Of a stretch of DNA of 18,775 nucleotides, positions 1 through 8,688 are shown piece after piece. The notes under the pieces were generated by a model. That model was not told where the DNA came from. It worked only from the letters and a program-made list of their open reading frames with translations, and did no database searches. The stretch is taken from positions 1 through 18,775 of the forward strand of contig JAIVFJ010000620.1 in NCBI GenBank assembly GCA_025765615.1. The letters run 5' to 3'. Position 1 is the first letter of the stretch. The number at the start of each line of letters is the position of its first letter. A program made the position numbers and the translations under genes. This DNA is from Zopfochytrium polystomum. Taxonomy: Eukaryota; Chytridiomycota; Chytridiomycetes; Chytridiales; Chytridiaceae.

Positions 1-7
1 CTACAAC

Positions 8-700
8 TCACCACAACATCGCGCCCTTCCTGCTCCTCCGCTTCTCCCACAGCGTCCGCCAGATCCACCGCGCCGCGATGCCCGTCGCCGGGCTCAGCAG
101 GAACCCGTTGACGATCAGGTCGAGCAGCGCCATGTTGATTTTGACGACCCGCAGCGGGTGCCAGGGCAGCTGCGGCGCGTACCAGCGCGTCACGAGCGGG
201 TTGGCGGTCTGCGCCATGCGCAGGTACACGAGGATCGCGACTGCGTAGAGTGCGACTGTGGGGCAGAGGGCGGGAATGAGATTGTTCGTGGCGAGGGAGT
301 GAAGGTAAGAAGCACGAGTTGCAGCTACAAAGCATCTGCTGGCTTCATCGTGGTACGCACCAACGATCGCGAGGATGACGGGCCACAGGAAAATCAGCAC
401 CACCAGGGTCAGCGGCACGGCTGCGGCCAGAATCTGCAGGAAGAAGGCGGTCGGCTCCGGCGGCGGGGAGGAACGCGTTTTCGGGTCGGGCGGCGGCCCG
501 CACCACCTGCGTCAATCCACAGCAACATCCGGCAGTACCGCCGGGCTGCGCCGATCGCGCCAGCCGCCGCTGCCGTTGCTGCTGCTGGTACTGCTGATGT
601 TGCCAGACTCAGAGTAGTGACGATGCGGGGGCAGAGGCTGCGCTTGGCCGATGCCGCCGCTGCCGCCGACGACGCCTCCTCCGTTGACGCTGTTGGGCAT
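8..700 (-). CDS. Small multi-pass membrane protein, unknown family, three proposed exons
   Basis: Proposed structure is complement(join(8..255,361..433,539..700)), 160 residues. The ATG at 700 directly follows an in-frame TGA. Residues 1-54 are a Gly/Ser/Asn-rich, GC3-rich soluble N-terminus. Residues 55-91 are almost uninterruptedly hydrophobic (begins ILAAAVPLTLVVLIFLWPV), long enough for two closely spaced membrane segments. A W/P-rich loop follows (TRWYAPQLPWHPLR), then a third hydrophobic segment at about 115-140 and a basic tail (EKRRSRKG). Intron 2 (360..256) runs GTGCGT to CCACAG; intron 1 (538..434) runs GTACTG to a strong TTCTTCCTGCAG. Both are 105 nt, so neither changes frame. Intron 1 removes an in-frame TGA at 514-512. 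The alternative is that 433-511 is coding (a Pro-rich lead into the membrane segment) and the TGA is an error or a real stop. I do not recognise the family. The membrane topology is inference from hydrophobicity. Confidence 0.5.
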
Positions 701-1095
701 TCAGTCTGCCGCGCTGTGTCTCCTCGGCCTCTCTGTTCTGAAGGAGAAACAATCACAGTAAATACTACCCGCACAACGCCCGACACATACTTTGTGACTA
801 TGCTCGTGAAGATTCGTTTGAACGGTTCCCCAAGATGGATCGATCGATGCGCCGTGGAGGAAGGAAGGACACACACTCCCTGGAGGACACGAGGCAGTCA
901 GAACGAGGGTTCTCGCCGCTTGACCCGCCTAAAGCTACCCTACAAGCGAACGACAATGCATCTTCCATCTTCGCCTTGCCCCCCTCCCTCATCAACATAT
1001 TTCCCCTTCTCTTGTGCTCCCCAACGTCCTCCCGCTCTTGAACAACCCGCTGACGCATCATTTAACCCCACCGGCAATATCTCGGCAGCACCGGC
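701..1095. other. Intergenic stretch, no gene seen
   Basis: Lies between the start of the membrane-protein gene and the 3' end of NTF2, both on the minus strand. Open frames cross it on both strands, but none has a start, splice sites or a recognisable sequence. It presumably holds the upstream region of the membrane-protein gene and the NTF2 3' UTR. Confidence 0.5.
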
Positions 1096-1790
1096 TCAGT
1101 TCACTGTTGAGTGTGGACAGCGGGGAACGGAGCATAGGAAGCTGGGGACAACACCATTTAAAAAGACGAGAAAGCAAACTTACGAATCAACCGGAACACA
1201 TCTTTTGCCCCGGTTTGTTTTCCAAAGCGTTTGGTGATAATCACGTGAGAACAGTTCGCAGGCCAGAGTGACACGTTACGCCCCATTGTACACAAAGTAC
1301 TGCCCCGTCCCTTCCGGATACAGATTGAAAACCTGCATGAACCCCATGGGCTGGTTGTCGTCGACCTGGGTTGTTGGCGACAAGTCCACGCCCGAAGTAT
1401 TAGTTGAAAAAACTGGCGCCCTTCAGCTGCCCCATCACGCTAATCAAGATCGCGGATGTGACGGCTGGACGTCGGTGGTCGTGATGACGTGCTGGATCGA
1501 TTGGAACGGCGCTCCTGTGTTTCGCGAAGCGCTTAGACTTTCGACTGCTTTTGAGAGCCTCCCTCCCTCAAGTCTTACCACGAGGTACTGCAAGATCTGC
1601 TCCGCGCCGCTGACTGTTTCGATTCGTATGTATCAGGAGTAGTCGTGCTGAGGGATAAGTCATTGGGGAAGGGCAGTCCTTTTCGCAATCGAAGATGCAA
1701 ACTTTGCGGCACGGTGGGGGTGGAGAGGGGGGGGGGTAATCGGGCGACGCACGTAGAGCGCGCTTCTGTTCCATGAGCGAGCCAGGCCCC
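1096..1790 (-). CDS. NTF2: Nuclear transport factor 2 (NTF2), multi-exon, frame-broken, first exon not found
   Basis: NTF2 carries Ran-GDP into the nucleus through FxFG nucleoporins. Exons are visible on the minus strand at about 1647-1579, 1514-1414, 1365-1280, 1201-1184 and 1103-1096. They encode in order VSGAEQILQYLV, GAPFQSIQHVITTTDVQPS, ILISVMGQLKG, VDDNQPMGFMQVFNLYPEG, QYFVYN, then DVFRLI and a two-residue end. This matches the family core: LPF-x-IQH, DxQP, GQL, F-x-Q-x-F-x-L-x-P-x-G, and terminal ND-x-FRL. Splice signals include GTAAGA at 1578 and a perfect GTAAGT at 1183. An upstream piece at 1790-1753 ending NRSALY before GTGCGT may be the exon matching the family's FDxxRxxL region; the start codon was not located. 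Frame breaks: one base missing at the 1579/1514 junction, one around 1452-1460 (after DVQPS), a mismatch at the 1414/1365 junction and another at 1280/1201; an in-frame TGA also lies early in exon 1647-1579. Identification is firm; exact ends are not. Confidence 0.85.
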
Positions 1791-1799
1791 CCCCAGCGA

Positions 1800-2522
1800 C
1801 TGCGAGCAGGGTGTTTCCAGGGGGTGCTTCTGTTTCCCTTTGGATCGTGGGGGCACGTGCGCTATGCGTTTTGCAAGGAATCCTTGGGGGGCTAATATGC
1901 GCAAAAGTTGAGGGGGTGGTGCTGCCAGAAATTCGGAATCGCGCAACCCATTCATCTCCATGAGGGTCGTTGTGTGTCTGCAGCGATATCGACATGCTGG
2001 TGTTTTTTGAAGAACATTGCTGGCGCCGCCAGTCTGTTGTGCACGTCTCGTCCCCCATTGCCAGGGTCGATGACATCGTTTGGTGGGCTGACGATCATTA
2101 CCCACGACCAACGGGATCCGCCGCCAAGCAGTTGGTTTGGTTGCTTGCAAACACCCATCTTTGTTTCTCAATCACAGCGCGCGACGGGCAATCCCACCCT
2201 ACCGCCGCCTGCCTGAAGACCCGACAATCAGTTGGCCCCCTTTTAGCCGCGGTCCATGGACGACAGAAGTCAAGCGTTGTGTGGAAGGGATGGAATCGAG
2301 AGGGGGGTTAGTTGCCTAGCTTTGAGGGACACTGGAGGACACTAGCGGAAGAGACGGAAATGTGTGCGCGGATTTGGACCTCACGAAGTAATGACAAACA
2401 ACTACATACTGCATGCGATCCGCTTCCCAATTCTCCTTCGTTTTCGTAACGTGCCGTAGAAATCCCAAACCTCCCCACGTACATGTGCAACGAAGTCCCT
2501 GCGACGTGCAGGAAGAAGAGAG

Positions 2523-2598
<76 letters not shown>

Positions 2599-3018
2599 TA
2601 TGCTGCTCCCAACAACATCGAAGCAGAAACCCTCCGTGTCAAGCACCAGTTATTAGGAAGGCGGGCGGGTGGCCGACTCATCCTCTTCTCATCTGGCTGA
2701 CAGTCGTGGTTGGTTGCCCACCCAAGACAGATCAGGCGGACCCACAAGCCGACTGGCCGGGAAAAATCTGGCAACAGAAACAGAAAAACGAGGAAAAAAC
2801 AAAGAATCAAAAAAAAAAAAGTAAACATAAACAGAAGAAGAAAAGGAGGAGGCAAAGAGGTGTGTTGCTAACGTTGGCCACGCCCCCACGTTGGTTGCCT
2901 CAACACCTCCTCCAGCGAAGCTGGCTCATTCATTACCTACTCGACTCCCCTTCGCTTCCCCCCCCCCCACCCCACTTCGATGCGCCACATGTCTCCATCT
3001 CTGTTTCGCGGTTTTCGT
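1800..3018. other. Mostly non-coding region upstream of NTF2
   Basis: The missing first exon of NTF2 should lie in the proximal part. A weak minus-strand candidate around 2415-2385 reads MQYVVVCHYF before GTGAGG, reminiscent of the family's N-terminal FVxxYY motif, but I cannot support it. The stretch also carries the (GA)n repeat, an A-rich run near 2790-2850 and a C-run at 2959-2969. Open frames over the GA repeat encode only Arg/Glu or Ser/Leu alternation and are repeat artefacts. Confidence 0.5.
2518..2598. repeat. (GA)n / (CT)n microsatellite
   Basis: About 80 bases of GA dinucleotide with a few GG interruptions. It produces long stop-free frames on both strands that should not be called genes. 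Length polymorphism is expected. Confidence 0.95.
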
Positions 3019-3375
3019 CTACTTCGCGGCTCTGGGCGGTTCTGTCGTGTCGGTCGGTGGTCGGTCGGTCGATCCTCTCGGTTCAGATGGAACATACAAG
3101 CCCTCCACGAAGCGCTGAGCGTGAACCGTTGCTCTTCGCTGGACTGCCACTCTGGGGGGCTTGGCGAAGACTCCTTCTTCGTCGATACTGGAGGGCTGAT
3201 GGCGGGTGAGAGAATCAGTGGGTGGTGGCGGTGAAGGGGGAGTGGACAAGATCGCTAATGCAACTAATGCAACGAGATCGGCCTCCGTGAATGGGGATTG
3301 GATACCCCGTTGTTGCTTCAGCCACGCGGAATGGTCAGAAGGATCAATCCAACGAGGGGATTGGCGTGAGAACAA
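3019..3375 (-). CDS. Coding-like segment, unknown, Pro/Ser/Thr-rich C-terminal part
   Basis: Stop-free frame of 118 codons on the minus strand. It contains FTEADLVALVALAIL, then a Pro-rich linker (STPPSPPPPTDS) and an acidic/basic mixed stretch ending PPTDTTEPPRAAK. It lies just downstream, on the same strand, of the other coding-like segments at 3.4-7.1 kb and could be the last exon of that locus. There is no recognised domain. At this length an open frame can occur by chance in this window, so the call rests only on amino-acid composition and position. Confidence 0.2.
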   Translation of the reverse strand: MFSRQSPRWIDPSDHSAWLKQQRGIQSPFTEADLVALVALAILSTPPSPPPPTDSLTRHQPSSIDEEGVFAKPPRVAVQRRATVHAQRFVEGLYVPSEPRGSTDRPPTDTTEPPRAAK

Positions 3376-3445
3376 GCAGGCAGTGTATGAAGGAAGGGAA
3401 ATCTCTCAAGCGTTGGCAAACGGAAGGCCGGTCTAATCTGCGTTT

Positions 3446-3882
3446 TTACTTACTTGTTTCAAACCTCTGCATATCCCACAGCTCCCGACGTAAGGCGAAT
3501 GTGCTTTTGCTCTCCTTTCCGCCGATGGAAGCACTACGATTCCGAATCCGCAGCAGTTGGCTGGCTGCAGACTCTGTCACCCTTCGGGCAGAGGACCCGC
3601 ATCTTCTCGTCCAATCTATCGTTCGCCGGGGCCGCTCTCGCAAAATCGGATTTTCGCAGCAGATCCTCTCTTTTCGCAGCGCCATTTATAGTGGATGATT
3701 ATTTCCGTTCTTTTCTCTGAGCACTCTTTTCGGCTTGCGGCGGCGTTTCGTATCGGAGATCTTGACCAGGTTCTGGCTTCTTCAATCGTCTTCAATCCAC
3801 TCGAATTGCGGTTCTTGATGCGCCCTTGGAAGTTCAAGGTATGTTTTCGACTCACTTCTTCTGATTTTGCTCCGGCGTCCAA
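3446..3882 (-). CDS. Coding-like segments, unknown, basic/Ser-rich, two overlapping frames
   Basis: Two minus-strand frames overlap here: 3882-3616 (DAGAKSEE... then TIEEARTWSRSPIRN...) and 3685-3446 (ending LRRELWDMQRFETS). The second ends at a consensus donor (GTAAGT, about 3451-3446). A GTGAGT donor also occurs after AKSEE near 3850. Both are rich in Arg, Lys, Glu and Ser and have exon-like ends, but the reading frame changes between them and no domain is recognisable. They may be exons of one unresolved minus-strand gene running to about 7.1 kb. Confidence 0.22.
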
Positions 3883-3945
3883 ATTAGATGCCTGTCTGCA
3901 GATAGGGCGATCTCAGTTTTTCAAACATATTTGCAGACAACTGGA

Positions 3946-4080
3946 TCAGTCGAAACGTTCATTTCGCTCTTGTGGCGCAGAGTCCCGCTTGCTCCCCGCC
4001 AATATATCATGGAGGGAACAGCTCGTTTTGCGCGCGTTCAGGCGCCGTTGCACTTCTGGAATATCGCCGGAAAAATGTTG
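3946..4080 (-). CDS. Coding-like exon candidate, unknown
   Basis: Follows an acceptor-like CTACTAG (minus strand) and reads about 44 codons, including HFSGDIPEVQRRLNARKT and KRDSAPQERNERFD, then TGA at 3948-3946. The composition (Asp, Glu, Arg, Gln, few Cys) is protein-like. Joined to the preceding candidate (4313-4177), the frame is off by one base, as at other junctions in this window. Function unknown. Confidence 0.22.
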   Translation of the reverse strand, partial: QHFSGDIPEVQRRLNARKTSCSLHDILAGSKRDSAPQERNERFD

Positions 4081-4176
4081 CTAGTAGTGACTTCAAGGTT
4101 TCGAAAAATCCGAAAGACGGTTCGCCAAAGAATTCTTCATTCGGGCTTGCGGGCATGAAAGTTCGATAATATGCAC

Positions 4177-4313
4177 CTGCACAAGTCTGAAAGTTGCCTT
4201 TTGTCAGGAAGTGATTTTACTCGTCGCACATTTTGCCGATGTGCTTTGAACCAAAAGGTGTACGCTCTCAGCCTCTCTCCTGAGTCCCAATCACGCCCTC
4301 GCATCCATGCAAC
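4177..4313 (-). CDS. Coding-like exon candidate, unknown
   Basis: Minus-strand segment following TTTTCAGCAG and ending at a GTGCAT donor. It encodes about 45 residues, including VAWMRGRDWDSGERLRAYTF and SLPDKRQLSDLC. The upstream candidate (about 4540-4399) ends at a strong GTGAGTAT donor and carries KMTITYGQRVVERTHIDSAL. The intron between them would be about 80 nt. No family recognised. Confidence 0.25.
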
Positions 4314-5057
4314 GCTGCTGAAAAGTGAAAGTTCGTAATCACAGCCACCGCATCAATTGAGCACTGACGTGCTTTTTGACAGCAGATTATATACTCACCG
4401 CATCGAGCCCACCAGACCATCGACTGACACCAACATCGCGGTTGGCCAATGCTGAATCTATGTGCGTACGCTCGACCACTCGTTGTCCGTACGTAATTGT
4501 CATCTTGGAGCCATCGTGGAGTCCGTGGTCTCCACATAATCGTCGTTATTTATCCTCTGCTAATGCCCGCCAGCGGTCAACGTGCCGCCACGCGCTCAGC
4601 GGACTCTTCGACCAGGAACGATTAATACCGTCCGGTAATATTTCCGTGCCTTTCTCCATACCGCAGAGACTTACTGTCCCAAAACTTTATCAAGGACGCG
4701 AAACCCTGCTGCGGTCAAGCTTGCATTTCTGTTCAAATCGGTGACACTCATTGCAAATGAATGAGCCTTGCGACGTGAACGATTACAGCTGATGAAGTCT
4801 TTTCGCTTCGGATTGTGTTTTCGCAAGGGAATTATTCGGAACATCCTCGATCAATCAAAAAAGTTGCAGATGCGTTGTAAGTGCTGCATAAGGCTCTTAA
4901 CGGTCAATTAATTTACCGAACCGTCAGTTTCCTCCAACTACTGGTCAAAGTTTAGCTTTCCATCAATATTTCACCGTTCGACTGCACGAGCTGGAACAAA
5001 TCCGGATCTAGGTAATACTGTTAACACCGTTTTCTTTACTCACGTTACGTAGGTACT

Positions 5058-5783
5058 TTGACAAAGGTATCCAATGTGACCCGCGGGAATCTTCAAGCTG
5101 AAGACTGCAAAATTACGGAGACGTTTCACCTTGCGAACTCCTCGGGGCACCCATCCGCTTCTAGCAAATCTTGCAATGGGACGGTCGAGCCGAGATCTCT
5201 CACATTCGATCAGTTGGTGACGGCGCAAAGTCCACAATGGATCCGAGTCGATGCGGTGACTGGTCTAGCGACCCTATCTCACTTTCTCCAACTATCAATG
5301 GCGTCTTTTGCTTCAGGGGGGCTTCTGAAGGTGAACCAACAGGACGTTTTAACATCAAAACTCCTCGGCGGTGAGGGCGGAACGCTGTTTTCTTTTTGTC
5401 CGTCCCCTCGAGGGTCATCTTTCTTCTCGTTGATTTCCAATGATTCAAAATTATTCTCAAATGGGAGATGCGAGCGCTGGTCCTTCATTTGCCTTTGCCA
5501 CTGGCCTGCGGATTTGGACGAAAAGTCGCCACATTTGAAGGTAGCCAGGGTAGACCACTTCGTCCTCGAATGGAATATTGAACAGCGACCTGCATTTTTC
5601 TTTGGCTCGGCTCAAATCAATTGCTCCGAACAGCAATTATTAATACCGTTGTCTCACAGAACCCCAACGCTGGTTCCCAAGATTGGGCAATCCCGCTCTT
5701 TCTGCATTACTTCTGCGAGCATTGCCCATCCTGTACTTGTGCGAGACTATGTGAACTGCGAGCAACCGGTGAAGCACAAGTGA
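5058..5783 (+). CDS. 241-codon open frame, unknown, conflicts with minus-strand candidates
   Basis: An uninterrupted plus-strand frame in DNA of roughly 50% GC, open from about 5025, with TTG as the first possible start. Rough arithmetic on stop frequency makes a run this long uncommon by chance in the window. The product is rich in Ser, Phe, Leu and Cys, as an antisense reading of a Lys/Glu-rich protein would be, and has no recognised motif. Minus-strand segments at 5636-5457 and 5488-5279 look more protein-like over the same DNA. Both cannot easily be right. I lean towards this being antisense. Confidence 0.2.
   Translation: MTKVSNVTRGNLQAEDCKITETFHLANSSGHPSASSKSCNGTVEPRSLTFDQLVTAQSPQWIRVDAVTGLATLSHFLQLSMASFASGGLLKVNQQDVLTSKLLGGEGGTLFSFCPSPRGSSFFSLISNDSKLFSNGRCERWSFICLCHWPADLDEKSPHLKVARVDHFVLEWNIEQRPAFFFGSAQINCSEQQLLIPLSHRTPTLVPKIGQSRSFCITSASIAHPVLVRDYVNCEQPVKHK
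5279..5488 (-). CDS. Coding-like exon candidate, acidic linker plus possible beta-rich end
   Basis: Minus-strand frame of 69 codons. A Lys/Glu/Asp/Pro-rich stretch (EINEKKDDPRGDGQKENS, then VPPSPPRS) is followed by FDVKTSCWFTFRSPPEAKDA and IDSWR, and the frame ends exactly at a GTGAGA donor. The last part resembles the end of a PH- or GRAM-like fold only in pattern (strand, strand, then a helix ending in Trp); I do not claim homology. Confidence 0.28.
   Translation of the reverse strand: MKDQRSHLPFENNFESLEINEKKDDPRGDGQKENSVPPSPPRSFDVKTSCWFTFRSPPEAKDAIDSWRK
5457..5636 (-). CDS. Coding-like exon candidate, unknown
   Basis: Minus-strand frame of 59 codons containing FGAIDLSRAKEKCRSLFNIP and FEDEVVYPGYLQMWRLFVQI. 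About one third of codons begin with G, as in real coding DNA. LFNIPxEDEVV loosely recalls the start of GRAM domains (LFxLPxxExL), but the rest of the domain is not visible. A one-base frame change would link it to the 5488-5279 candidate just downstream. Confidence 0.28.
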   Translation of the reverse strand: MLFGAIDLSRAKEKCRSLFNIPFEDEVVYPGYLQMWRLFVQIRRPVAKANEGPALASPI

Positions 5784-5819
5784 AGCCACGCTGGCACGAG
5801 ATGGGAATGTTTGTTCAAC

Positions 5820-6203
5820 TTAGCAGGTGGCCTCAGCAATCCCACTCCCCGTTCCATCGCAAACGGCCTCCATTATCTGGAAACTACGTCGATCGAACGT
5901 TCCCGTGTCCATCTCCCACACCTCGGGCATTCGCCGCCACTGATTGTTCGAACCACCCTTCGCAGGAATGTCAAACGATACGACGCTTATCGGCACCTTC
6001 GTACCCTTTTTAAGAATCGTCGGACTCTCAAGACGACCTATTGCCGCGATATGGACTTGCACAGCCTTGGCGGCTGCTAGGAGCCTACTGCTACTTCGTG
6101 GCCCTGAGACGAAACAGTCTGAAGACCGGGTGAAAGCCGCGAATCGCCAGGTCAAGGATTCACCACGATCTACAACGACAAATCGATCATTGGCGCCCCT
6201 CAT
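5820..6203 (-). CDS. Probable exon of unknown protein
   Basis: The best supported segment of the 3-7 kb minus-strand locus. It begins right after TTTTCAACCTCCAG, a good acceptor, or at the ATG at 6203, and stays open for 127 codons. Text includes ANDRFVVVDRGESLTWRFAA, VQVHIAAIGRLESPTILKKG and MPEVWEMDTGTFDRRSFQIM. By my count about one third of codons start with G, a coding signature. A GTGGGA at 5845 could end the exon; otherwise it stops at 5820. No family recognised. Confidence 0.35.
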   Translation of the reverse strand: MRGANDRFVVVDRGESLTWRFAAFTRSSDCFVSGPRSSSRLLAAAKAVQVHIAAIGRLESPTILKKGTKVPISVVSFDIPAKGGSNNQWRRMPEVWEMDTGTFDRRSFQIMEAVCDGTGSGIAEATC

Positions 6204-6441
6204 CTGGAGGTTGAAAAGTGCGGGTCTACATTCTGAAAGGACTCGATGAAGGGTGGATCTTGCTGGGTCGATGGACGAAGAAGTTCCCCAAAGACTCCTG
6301 ACCCTTCTCTACGGCCGGAGAATGGTGTGCTCGCCGTGGATTACGTGGATTACGTCTCCGGCAAAAACGGGCAAGACAGCAAGCAAACTCGAATGCGGAG
6401 TTTCAGAATTTTAGCCTGCGAAATCGAGTGAGCCAATTCAT

Positions 6442-6663
6442 TCAATGGATCTGTTGGTGCAATTTTGTCGGATTTGGGGCAGCCGTGAAGGTCTTGGATA
6501 TCCCTACTAGATCGATGCACGTCAGATATTCGCAAAACCAGAGCCTGCCATCTTTATTCAGCAATTGCGCGATTCGAAGGAACTGTCCGAAACTGATTGA
6601 AGCGGCCGACAAACTGGACAGAGCTTGATGGATAACGTCCCACGTTCCGTCCTCGGCGTAGGC
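6442..6663 (-). CDS. Probable exon of unknown protein, Leu/Ala-rich helical
   Basis: Minus-strand frame beginning near an acceptor (CTGCTGAAG) and running 73 codons to TGA at 6444-6442. It contains AYAEDGTWDVIHQALSSLSA, FGQFLRIAQLLNKDGRLWF and CEYLTCIDLVGISKTFTAAP, a composition typical of a soluble helical protein. A 44-nt GTGAGC...GAAG intron (about 6708-6665) would join it in frame to a segment reading NGAPERAVFRI. An overlapping frame continues as DPLNELAHSISQAKILKLRI (to 6350), suggesting another frame break near 6450. Function unknown. Confidence 0.35.
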   Translation of the reverse strand, partial: AYAEDGTWDVIHQALSSLSAASISFGQFLRIAQLLNKDGRLWFCEYLTCIDLVGISKTFTAAPNPTKLHQQIH

Positions 6664-6704
6664 ACTTCAGCAGGAAGATGAACTTCATCGCAGGACGCCA
6701 AGGC

Positions 6705-7089
6705 TCACCGAATCCGGAAAACAGCCCTTTCTGGTGCCCCATTGTCCATACCACGCCTAAGCCTTGCCATTCTTTTGGGTTTGGCAGTTTGGCTAATGCC
6801 GCCGTGAAATGTCGATGGGTCTCGCAGTGGGGGACGACTTGGACAAGATGAGTTTTTCTCCATCACACTCGGGTCGGTGCGAAAAGGAGATTGTTTTGGT
6901 CGAAAAGCCCACCGCAACTTGTCGATGGCTCCAAGTACAGCCGACCGACCGTGACATGCTGATGAACTGCGGCGCACATTTGCGATACCGAAGATATTTA
7001 AACAGAACCAAGACAACGACGACTATTGCGCTCCGACAGATCGACCACTCTCCAAGCTGCCCAACCTTCCCTTCCTCGCGATCCTGCAA
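6705..7089 (-). CDS. Upstream coding-like segments of the same unknown locus
   Basis: After an acceptor TTGTTTGCAG (minus strand, about 7084) a frame reads DREEGKVGQLGEWSICRSA, a hydrophobic stretch (IVVVVLVLF), then VAVGFSTKTISFSH and DGEKLILSKSSPTARPIDIS, to a stop at 6793. A second frame ends NGAPERAVFRI at a GTGAGC donor near 6708. Which frame is used, and where introns lie, I cannot tell. No start codon is assigned. Confidence 0.22.
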
Positions 7090-7632
7090 ACAATTAGGAG
7101 ACTCGCGCGCAAAGATACGAGCTTAGAGTCGCATCATTCCAACTGGAGGATCTCCACATCAACTTTAATGGACTCGACGGTACCAATCAAGGGAAACGTT
7201 GAGGGGCACAGCGCACCGACCCCGCTTTCTGCTCCGCCTTGCCGTGAGTTGATATTTAACGGGAGTTTCGCGCAACGCTACTGACGACTTTCGATGGAGG
7301 TGGTTGAACCGCGCCGCCTCCTCTAGCCGGTTAGGAGATTTCCGTCGATTCGCGAGGTCAGTATGTTGTAGCCCAAATTGACTTGGAAATCACTTCGATT
7401 TTAAATAGATATCAAGCAAAACTGGGGGAAAAAAACAACGAAAGCTAGTGAGACAAGGAGGCGCGCGGACCGAATGGCGGTATGACTCTTGGCACGACCA
7501 CTCAGCGCCAGGACGATCGCAACCCACGGAACAGGCGTCATCCGCTTCATCCGCCATTCATCCACTTGTTCCGCCTACCCCTCCTCAGGTGCTGGACCCC
7601 CGCAGGCTGCGATCCCCCAAAGGCCGCGAGGA

Positions 7633-7845
7633 TGGACAGGCTCTCCTCCCCAACCATTACCCCACCCACACCCCCCTTCTTCACCCCCCTGAATTTGTCG
7701 ATTTCACCGCCCGTACCCGGCCTTGCGCCCATTTACCGTTGCTCGCGCATGGAAAGAATGGATCTCCCTCCCGCCACGATCTGTGCGGGGCTTCGCTGCA
7801 AGAATCGGGTTTCCCCGAAGCGCCAGCACCGTGGGTGGGAGTAAA
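7633..7845 (+). CDS. Short Pro-rich open frame, unknown
   Basis: From the ATG at 7633 about 70 codons, starting MDRLSSPTITPPTPPFFTPL, with roughly three quarters of codons ending in G or C, above the local base composition. The frame is also open upstream to 7482. There is no domain and no splice support. It could be an upstream exon, an upstream ORF or chance. Confidence 0.2.
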
Positions 7846-8255
7846 CTGACCACCCAGTATTAATAAACCCGATCAGCAGCTCCCAAACCCTCCTCGTTCG
7901 AACTTGGACGGCGAACGACTGCCGATCGACCGCCGAACCCGCCCCTCACGACGGCATCACCAATGGAACGGGCTTGTTTGTACTTACTTTGCTCTCACTC
8001 TGCAACCTGGGTTCTACCGTTTAGAACTGTCGATTGCCTGTTACAAGGCGAGATCCTCGGCTAGTCGTATCCTTTTTTTTCTTTTTTTTCGACATGATCC
8101 TCTCGATTTCGCCGCCAACAAGAATTGTCGTCTGGTCGGGTTGCCACTCGGGCGTCCACGGTTTTTGCGACTTAACCAAAGGAAAAAGCACCGGGTTTGT
8201 GGCTTTTTGAATCTGGGTTGAAAGCTTACGGGAAGACAGAGCGAAAGAGTAGGGG

Positions 8256-8275
8256 TTTTTTTTTTTTTTTTTTTT
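8256..8275. repeat. Poly(T) run of 20
   Basis: Homopolymer run in the upstream region of bZIP-1. Another broken T-run lies at 8071-8089. Confidence 0.9.
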
Positions 8276-8356
8276 GGAAAGGCATTCTAGAGTCTTTCCT
8301 CCATGTGGTTCCGTTCTTTCAACCGTCACATTTCGTTTCAGCCTTTCAAGAACGGT

Positions 8357-8418
8357 TGGGGGGAGGGGAGGGGGAGGGGAGGGGGGAGGGGGGAGGGGGA
8401 GGGGGAGGGGGGAGGGGA
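8357..8418 (+). repeat. G-rich (GGGGA-like) tract, potential G-quadruplex
   Basis: About 60 bases made of G runs of 3-6 separated by single A, easily meeting the four-G-run rule for an intramolecular G-quadruplex. It lies about 270 bases upstream of the proposed bZIP-1 start, so a promoter or 5' UTR effect is possible but not shown. Confidence 0.8.
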
Positions 8419-8688
8419 GCGAGGCGGAGCGTCGCGGAGCACGCCTTCGTGCATTCTCCCTCCACATTGTGGGTGGGAAAGAGGGAGTGACTGGGAGGGA
8501 GGGAGGGAGGTGGGCTAACGGTTGGCATCTTCTGGTTTCATGTTTTTTCTTCCTTCTTCTTCCTAGTGCTCCCCCACCCCCACCCCACCCTTTCTTGGCA
8601 ACCAATCAATCATCACCCCTCTCAATCCGCCACGCAATCAATCGGATTTTTCTGAAATTGATTAGAAAAGTTGGGGGCGACACCAAAA

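Larger units (their letters stand above)
7130..8688. other. Region upstream of bZIP-1
   Basis: Apart from the short Pro-rich frame at 7633-7845, this holds poly(T) runs and a G-rich tract and no recognisable gene. The part nearest 8689 should include the bZIP-1 promoter and 5' UTR. The repeated Gly/Arg/Glu frames over 8350-8520 on plus and the Pro/Ser frames on minus are artefacts of the G-rich tract. Confidence 0.45.

Noticed and set aside
512..514. TGA read as an amino acid (stop codon reassignment)
   Set aside because: An in-frame TGA in the membrane-protein gene and one in an NTF2 exon suggested recoding, but the first is removed by a plausible intron, NTF2 and bZIP-1 both end at TGA, and indel errors are widespread.
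158..1237. A 359-codon plus-strand open frame, one of the longest in the window
   Set aside because: It runs antisense to the membrane-protein gene and the NTF2 3' end. Its sequence is Arg/Ala/Thr-rich with no domain, as expected for the reverse of GC-rich coding DNA.
2413..2700. Arg/Glu repeat protein over the GA microsatellite
   Set aside because: The product is only the translation of (GA)n and is open on both strands; there is no splice or start support.
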